This document shows positions 59,390 through 64,000 of a DNA stretch of 64,000 nt, in pieces. The DNA comes from Mesorhizobium loti (GTDB lineage Bacteria; Pseudomonadota; Alphaproteobacteria; Rhizobiales; Rhizobiaceae): NCBI RefSeq assembly GCF_003148495.1, contig NZ_QGGH01000005.1, positions 353,092-417,091 on the forward strand, written 5' to 3'. Position 1 is the first letter of the stretch. Every line of letters begins with the position of its first letter. The notes below the pieces were generated by a model that did not search any database, had not been told where the DNA came from, and saw only the letters and a program-made list of their open reading frames with translations. Both the position numbers and the translations under genes were made by a program.

Positions 59390-60090
59390 GGTCTTTGCCC
59401 CTTCATCTTTGCCCCTTTTCTGGAAGCCAATATGGCCTCGAGATTGCCGGATGTGGCCGCCACCACCTTGGCGGCCTCGGCGGCGCCGATGTCGTTCCAG
59501 CCCATGCGGCGCATCACCGCCTCGCGGCCGATGCGGAAATAGATGACCTGACCGATCAGCGTGAACACGGTCAGCCTTGTGGCCTCGCTCTCGGCCGGCT
59601 CGCCGGTCGCCTGCTCCCAGAGTTGGCACAGCCGGCGATGCGTCGGCTCGAAAACGCCGTCATAGATGCGGTCGAGGGCTGCCGTCGGATGTGAAAGCTC
59701 GCGCAACACGAACTGCACGATCTCGCCGGCCTGCGGGCTGGCCACGACAAAGCCGACCATCCGCTCCAGCGCCGCGAAGAGCTGCGCTTGCGCCGCCTCT
59801 GCACCGCCCGGCATCGGCGCCTGCGCATTGCCGAGCGCCTGGCCGGCGACCGTCTGGATGGTCTCGACGATAAAGTCGGCGGCAGCGGCGCGAAGGCCCT
59901 CCTTGCCGCCGAAATGATAGGCGATCGAGCCGATATTGGCCTGCGCCTCGGCGGCGATCTCGCGCGTCGAAGTGCCGTCGAAACCCTGCCGCCCGAACAA
60001 TTTCAGCGCCGCGCGGACAAGCGCCGCACGCGTCATCTCGGCGGGAGATGCTTCGCGGCGGGGATTTTTGGCGTCGGACTGCTTGATCAT
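59386..60090 (-). CDS. TetR-family regulator with CecR-type C-terminal domain
   Basis: A 234-residue regulator. Residues about 18-65 hold the HTH (TRAALVRAALKLFGRQGFDGTSTREIAAEAQANIGSIAYHFGGKEGL). The C-terminal DUF1956-type domain (FVLRELSHPTAALDRIYDGVFEPTHRRLCQLW) matches CecR-like repressors, which in E. coli control an HlyD/ABC-2 exporter operon. Here it is the first gene of the same kind of operon, overlapping hlyD by 4 nt. A perfect palindrome lies 9 bp before its start. Confidence 0.93.
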   Translation of the reverse strand: MIKQSDAKNPRREASPAEMTRAALVRAALKLFGRQGFDGTSTREIAAEAQANIGSIAYHFGGKEGLRAAAADFIVETIQTVAGQALGNAQAPMPGGAEAAQAQLFAALERMVGFVVASPQAGEIVQFVLRELSHPTAALDRIYDGVFEPTHRRLCQLWEQATGEPAESEATRLTVFTLIGQVIYFRIGREAVMRRMGWNDIGAAEAAKVVAATSGNLEAILASRKGAKMKGQRP

Positions 60091-60098
60091 ATCAGATA

Positions 60099-60120
60099 TT
60101 TAATCAATCGATTGATTAAA
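60099..60120. promoter_or_regulatory. 22-bp perfect palindrome, predicted TetR operator
   Basis: TTTAATCAATC followed by its exact reverse complement GATTGATTAAA. It stands 9 bp upstream of the TetR start, inside the expected core promoter, so binding would block the whole exporter operon (autorepression). Confidence 0.88.
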
Positions 60121-60194
60121 GTCAACTCGTGAGCGCTAACTTGTGTGCGTCACCGTCTTGCCATCGCCGGCGGTAACCGCTTTAGTGCGCGGCC

Positions 60195-60668
60195 ATGGGC
60201 AAGGAAGTCGAGCGCAAGTTCCTGGTCTCCAGCACCGCATGGTTAGAACTGGCCGAGGCGCGTATTCGTATCCTCCAGTTCTATCTCGCTGCCAGCCCCG
60301 GGCGCACGGTGCGCGTGCGCATCAGCGATGGCACGTCCGCCAAGCTGACGCTCAAGTTTGGCAGCAAGGCGCGCGAGCGCGACGAATTCGAATACCCGAT
60401 CCCGCTGCCGGAGGCGGTGGAGATGTTGGACTTCGCCATCGGACGTGTCATCGAGAAGACACGTCACCATGTTAGGCACCGCGGCTATCTCTATGAAGTC
60501 GATGTCTTTGGCGGTCCACTTACGGGACTTGTGGTCGCAGAACTTGAGACGCCGGAGGACGTGCCGGACGAAATGCTGCCTGACTGGCTCGGCCGTGAAG
60601 TCACCGGTGAGTCAAAATACTACAACGCGTCGCTCGCCCTCGGGGGGATACCGGAGATCGCCGCATGA
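60195..60668 (+). CDS. CYTH-domain triphosphate tunnel protein
   Basis: A 157-residue CYTH domain: the ExExK signature is present as GKEVERKFLV, followed by IRILQFYLA, VRVRISDGTSAKLTLKFG, RDEFEYPIPLPEA, YLYEVDVFGGPLTGLVVAELETPED and a final GREVTGESKYYNASLAL. Relatives hydrolyse tripolyphosphate or nucleoside triphosphates in a beta-tunnel. Its stop overlaps the CHAD gene start (ATGA), the usual genomic partner; in E. coli the two domains are fused in one protein. Confidence 0.93.
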   Translation: MGKEVERKFLVSSTAWLELAEARIRILQFYLAASPGRTVRVRISDGTSAKLTLKFGSKARERDEFEYPIPLPEAVEMLDFAIGRVIEKTRHHVRHRGYLYEVDVFGGPLTGLVVAELETPEDVPDEMLPDWLGREVTGESKYYNASLALGGIPEIAA

Positions 60669-61603
60669 GCTTTCGCATCGATCCGCGCGTGCCGCTGACC
60701 GGCGAGGTCAGGCGTATCCTTGCAGAGGAAATCGGCAAGGCATTGGCTCACCTTGATGCCGCGCGGAGCCGGCCGGAACAGGCACTGCACAAATGCCGCA
60801 AGCGGTTGAAGAGCGCTCGTGCCTTGCTGCGCCTGGTTCGTTCCGGTGACGAAACATTCTGTGAGACCGAAAACCAGTGCTATCGCAATGTGGCCGGCCT
60901 GCTTGCCGGCCCGCGCGAGGCGACGGCGCTGATCGAGACCATCGACCGGCTGGCGGCAAGCTTTCCCAAGGAGAGCGCCGACGACGGGCTGGGCGCGGTT
61001 CGCGACAGGCTGATTGCCCGCCAGCATGAAATGCATGAGGGCAGCGGGCTCGAAGCGGCGATCGGTGCGGCGACCGCGGCATGCGAGGAAGGCCTCAAGC
61101 GGATCGAAAGCCTTGCCTTGCCCGACCAGCCGGAACAGGCGGCCGACGTGCTTGCCGAAGGCGCCCGCATCACCTTGCGCCGTGCCAGGAAGGCGCTGGA
61201 CAAGGCCGGATCGCGCGGCGAGGCCAATGATTTCCACGATCTGCGCAAGGCGGCCAAGACCCACGGCATGCATCTGTCGCTGCTCGGCAGGCTGTGGCCG
61301 ACGCCGATCAAGGCAAGGCGCAAGGCGGTTGACGAACTGGGCGAGCGGCTGGGCGACCTGCACGATGTGCTGGTGATGCGCGATCTTCTCGAGGCCGATG
61401 ACCGTCCGCTCGGACCGCCCGAGGACACGAAGCTTCTGGCCAAGCTTTTGAAGCGGTCGGAGAAGCAGCTGAAGAAGAGCTGTCTTGCCGAGGCGGCGGA
61501 GCTGTTCGGCGACAGTCCGAAACGCTCGACACGCAAACTCGCCCGCAAGGCGCGCGACGATCTGGCTGCGTCGCCGGAAGAGGCCGCGGCGACGGCAAGC
61601 TGA
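60665..61603 (+). CDS. CHAD-domain protein
   Basis: A 312-residue, mostly helical protein with conserved His and basic residues: LAHLDAARSRPEQALHKCRKRLKSARALLRLVR at the start and NDFHDLRKAAKTHGMHLSLLGRLWP in the second half, each with the HxxRKxxKxxR/H pattern of CHAD. The domain binds polyphosphate. With the CYTH protein upstream it probably acts in polyphosphate metabolism or storage-granule targeting. Confidence 0.92.
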   Translation: MSFRIDPRVPLTGEVRRILAEEIGKALAHLDAARSRPEQALHKCRKRLKSARALLRLVRSGDETFCETENQCYRNVAGLLAGPREATALIETIDRLAASFPKESADDGLGAVRDRLIARQHEMHEGSGLEAAIGAATAACEEGLKRIESLALPDQPEQAADVLAEGARITLRRARKALDKAGSRGEANDFHDLRKAAKTHGMHLSLLGRLWPTPIKARRKAVDELGERLGDLHDVLVMRDLLEADDRPLGPPEDTKLLAKLLKRSEKQLKKSCLAEAAELFGDSPKRSTRKLARKARDDLAASPEEAAATAS

Positions 61604-61654
61604 CCGACGTGCGGCTGGCGCCCAGCCACCCGCCTATGCTAATCGCCATAGGGC

Positions 61655-62455
61655 ATGACCGAGCCTGGCGACACGCTTCTGGATAGACTTGGCCGCTGGC
61701 TTGCCGGCCGGCTGCAGGAAGAATCTTCCGGCTACGAGCCCTATACGCCGTCCGATGCGGAGACGCTGCGCCGCACGCTTGAGCCCGGCGATATCCTGCT
61801 GATCGAGGGCAACCAGAAGATCTCGGCGGCGATCAAGTATCTGACCCAGTCGACCTGGTCACATGCGGCCTTCTATGTGGGCGACGCGCTGGCCGAACCG
61901 GAAGACGGAACGGAACGGCGGCGGCTGATCGAGGTCACGCTCGGCGAAGGCTGCGTCGCCGTGCCGTTGTCGCGCTATCGCACCTACAATACCCGCATCT
62001 GCCGGGCGAGCGGACTGGCGCCGGAGGATCGCGACAAGGTCGTCGCCTTCATGATCGGCAAGCTCGGCCTGAAATACGACCTCAAGAACATTTTCGACAT
62101 GCTGCGTTTTTTCTTCCCGACGCCGCCGGTGCCGGTGCGCTGGCGGCGGCGCATGCTGGCCTTCGGCTCCGGCGATCCGACACGGGCGATCTGCTCGACG
62201 CTGATCGCCGAGGCCTATGGCCAGATCCGCTATCCGATCCTGCCCGAGATCACCCGTGCGCCCGGCCGCGCTTCGGCGCAGTCGAACTATTCGCGCAAGG
62301 AAATCCTGCACATCCGCCACCACTCGCTCTACACACCGCGCGATTTCGACCTGTCGCCCTATTTCCGCATCGTCAAGCCAACGCTGGAATATGGTTTCGA
62401 CTACCGGCAGATGGTCTGGGACGACAAGGTTGCCGATGCGAAGGCCCCTGAATAG
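61655..62455 (+). CDS. YiiX/YebB-like permuted NlpC/P60 protein
   Basis: A 266-residue papain-like-fold protein. LEPGDILLIEGNQKISAAIKYLTQSTWSHAAFYVGD contains the catalytic His, and DPTRAICSTLIAEAYGQI the catalytic Cys in the circularly permuted order seen in YiiX/LRAT-like proteins. The function is unproven; relatives act on peptidoglycan or lipids. No signal peptide is visible. It follows the CHAD gene by 52 bp and might be in the same operon. Confidence 0.85.
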   Translation: MTEPGDTLLDRLGRWLAGRLQEESSGYEPYTPSDAETLRRTLEPGDILLIEGNQKISAAIKYLTQSTWSHAAFYVGDALAEPEDGTERRRLIEVTLGEGCVAVPLSRYRTYNTRICRASGLAPEDRDKVVAFMIGKLGLKYDLKNIFDMLRFFFPTPPVPVRWRRRMLAFGSGDPTRAICSTLIAEAYGQIRYPILPEITRAPGRASAQSNYSRKEILHIRHHSLYTPRDFDLSPYFRIVKPTLEYGFDYRQMVWDDKVADAKAPE

Positions 62456-62463
62456 CAGGCGAA

Positions 62464-63270
62464 CTATGCCGGCAAGGGGCGACCCCTTTTTGCTGGAGTG
62501 TTGGGGCTGTCGGGCACCCGTGCACCGGGATCTCGCGCGTGCGGCCCGATCGGCATGATCGCCGGAAATGGCGTTGCACCAAAGGCAAACGTCCATTTGT
62601 AGCCGACCAGCCCGTCCTCCGGCGTGGTGTGCTGGTCGTGATGGGCGAGCAGCTTGGCGCGATCGGCCAGCTCCTGCGCCTCGCGCCGCACCATCTCCGC
62701 CGTCTCCGGCCGCATCCGCCTGGAGAAGCTGACGAAGGTCGCTTCCTTGTCGATATGGGTGATCGCCCAGCCGATGAAATTCTTGTTGGTCATCTCGAAC
62801 AGCGGCCTCAGCGGCCCTTCGAAATTCCACTGGATCGGCGTCTCGACCAACACTCTTGCCGTCAGACCCCGGCCGAGCGCGACCAGGCCAAGCTCCTCGA
62901 GATCGCGCAGATAGAGGAACATCGAGGCTTCGCTCAGGCCTTGCGAGCGCATGATGCCTTCGGGCGTGAACTTTTCCGACAGCATGACGAAGATGAACAG
63001 CAACGCCGGCCGACCGGCGAGCCTGCGCTCGATCTCCGGCGCGATGTGGTTGACCGGACCTGGTCCCCGGTTCATCGAGCCGAGCACGTTTTCCAGCTCG
63101 ACGCCGGCGGCGGCGCAGATATCCATCAGCCGGTCGAGCTTGCAGTTGCGCTCGTGGAAGATACGCTTCACCGTCGGTTCAGAAACGCCCATGCGTTCGG
63201 CAAGCGCGCGATAAGTGACGCCCTTCGCCTTCAGCGTCCGCTTCAACGCCTCGAAGATAAGACCGTTCAT
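62464..63270 (-). CDS. XRE-family transcriptional regulator with large C-terminal domain
   Basis: A 268-residue protein. Residues about 5-60 (FEALKRTLKAKGVTYRALAERMGVSEPTVKRIFHERNCKLDRLMDICAAAGVELENVL) are a Cro/C1-type HTH. The rest contains a helix-rich segment (GIMRSQGLSEASMFLYLRDLEELGLVALGRGLTARVL) resembling a second winged helix. It is divergent from a secreted beta-propeller gene, with three GTATCGA sites between. ATG at 63270 has AAGAGG 8 nt upstream and is chosen over the GTG at 63279. Confidence 0.88.
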   Translation of the reverse strand: MNGLIFEALKRTLKAKGVTYRALAERMGVSEPTVKRIFHERNCKLDRLMDICAAAGVELENVLGSMNRGPGPVNHIAPEIERRLAGRPALLFIFVMLSEKFTPEGIMRSQGLSEASMFLYLRDLEELGLVALGRGLTARVLVETPIQWNFEGPLRPLFEMTNKNFIGWAITHIDKEATFVSFSRRMRPETAEMVRREAQELADRAKLLAHHDQHTTPEDGLVGYKWTFAFGATPFPAIMPIGPHARDPGARVPDSPNTPAKRGRPLPA

Positions 63271-63296
63271 CCGATGCACCTCTTGCCGGCAGTTTC

Positions 63297-63347
63297 GTAT
63301 CGACTTTCGATACTAGCGGTGTCAGGCCTTTCCGGAAAGTATCGAAA
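63297..63347. promoter_or_regulatory. GTATCGA operator cluster between the XRE and propeller genes
   Basis: GTATCGACTTTCGATAC (63297-63313) is a perfect palindrome with 7-bp arms. A third half-site AGTATCGAAA occurs at 63338-63347, inverted to TTTCGATACT at 63305-63314. The sites lie between two divergent starts, making the XRE protein the natural candidate ligand. Confidence 0.75.
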
Positions 63348-63383
63348 ACCGTAGCTCTGCCTCGTCATCACAGGAGAGCAGTC

Positions 63384-64000
63384 ATGAACACCCTCATCAT
63401 CTCAGCCCTTATCGTGGCTATCGGCATCTCGGCAGCGCCTGCCGCCGAGGCCGCCGAACTCTGGCGCGCCACCGGCCTCGAGCAGCCGGAATCGGCTTTG
63501 TTCGACGCCGCCAACAACCGCATCATCGTCTCCAACATATCAGGCAATCCCGGCGACGCCGACGGCAATGGTTATCTCTCCGTGCTGTCGCTGGACGGCA
63601 AGACGGTCACCCGGCACTGGACCGACGGCATGGACGCACCCAAGGGCATGGCGATCTCGGGCGGCAAACTCTATGTCGCCGACATCACCAAGGTTCGCAT
63701 CGTCGACCTCGCCAGCGGCAAGCTCGTCGCGAGCATCGCGGTGCCGAATGCCGTCTTCCTCAACGACATGACATCGGACCAGTCCGGCAAGGTCTATGTC
63801 ACCGACATGCTGGCCGACACCATCTACCGCATCGACGGCGACCGGCCGGAGCTGTTCGTCAAGGACGCGATACTGGCTTCGCCCAACGGCGTCTTCGCCG
63901 ATGGAAACAGGCTGATCGTCGCCTCCTGGGGCAAGGGCATCAAGCCCGACTTCAGCACGGCGGAGCCTGGCGGACTGCTGTCGGTCGACATCGCCAGCAA
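63384..64000 (+). CDS. Secreted SMP-30/NHL-type beta-propeller protein, 5' part
   Basis: An ATG at 63384 (GGAGAGCAGTC upstream) opens a frame that runs off the window after 205 codons. A signal peptide is clear (MNTLIISALIVAIGISAAPA, then AEAAELW). The mature part has propeller blades: PESALFDAANNRIIVSNISG, NGYLSVLSLDGKTV, MDAPKGMAISGGKLYVADI, VFLNDMTSDQSGKVYVTDM and SPNGVFADGNRLIVASWG, like SMP-30/gluconolactonase-type sugar lactonases. A periplasmic lactonase or ligand binder is likely. Probably regulated by the divergent XRE protein. Confidence 0.85.
   Translation, partial: MNTLIISALIVAIGISAAPAAEAAELWRATGLEQPESALFDAANNRIIVSNISGNPGDADGNGYLSVLSLDGKTVTRHWTDGMDAPKGMAISGGKLYVADITKVRIVDLASGKLVASIAVPNAVFLNDMTSDQSGKVYVTDMLADTIYRIDGDRPELFVKDAILASPNGVFADGNRLIVASWGKGIKPDFSTAEPGGLLSVDIAS

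Overview
The window looks like chromosomal DNA of a GC-rich rhizobial alphaproteobacterium, most likely Mesorhizobium or a close relative. This rests on gene content (malate synthase G, FzlA-like GST, HrcA next to RNase PH, MbfA with an Irr-type box, Ku/LigD, an ECF42 sigma factor with YCII partners, CYTH-CHAD) and on several families of short palindromic intergenic repeats. No database search was possible, so the genus is an inference. There are no rRNAs, no CRISPR array and no intact insertion sequence.

Layout. 1-4.7 kb: end of a GGDEF gene, GtrA-like membrane protein, gshB, comM, J-domain protein. 4.7-9.2 kb: glcB and an orphan HyuA-type hydantoinase. 9.4-11.4 kb: secreted or redox proteins (cupredoxin, CDGSH Fe-S protein, two paralogous Cys-rich secreted proteins). 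11.5-16.3 kb: a PLP decarboxylase and divergent-type cysteine synthase, transcribed away from a BTAD/TPR regulator. 16.4-20 kb: membrane proteins, cytochrome b561, then a lower-GC methyltransferase lying between two copies of a 77-bp repeat. 20-22.3 kb: a coupled pair of a UBP zinc finger and a cNMP/thioredoxin-reductase-like protein, plus tRNA-Leu(CAG). 22.4-26.9 kb: glk-ABC exporter-dapB-gpmA. 27-33.3 kb: mepA, an epimerase, queG, FzlA-like, uppP, yraN, rsmI. 33.4-34.9 kb: a rearranged patch with an eamA gene, a 3' remnant of a paralogue and a start-less secreted-protein gene.

34.9-41.1 kb: LMW-PTP-like, hemW, rdgB, VOC, rph, divergent hrcA, and a PQQ-type sugar dehydrogenase. 41.4-43.9 kb: LysE exporter, canonical cysK, GST. 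43.9-46.1 kb: ECF42 sigma factor with two YCII/DGPF proteins, each behind a matching ECF-type promoter. 46.3-47.3 kb: a decayed patch where a TAXI receptor and a DCC gene are cut at the same base. 47.3-50.7 kb: ku and ligD (bacterial NHEJ). 50.8-53.6 kb: ArsR regulator, a DUF1127 gene with an internal stop, NIPSNAP and ABM proteins, mbfA with an Irr box. 53.7-56.4 kb: small HTH-like protein, threonine dehydratase, NTF2-like protein, alkyladenine glycosylase. 56.4-60.1 kb: TetR-controlled HlyD/ABC-2 exporter with a perfect 22-bp palindrome at the regulator promoter. 60.2-64 kb: CYTH and CHAD, YiiX-like protein, XRE regulator, and a divergent secreted beta-propeller gene cut by the window end.

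Most genes sit in tight operons with ATGA-type overlaps. Convergent gene ends and intergenic gaps are often filled by hairpin-forming repeats.
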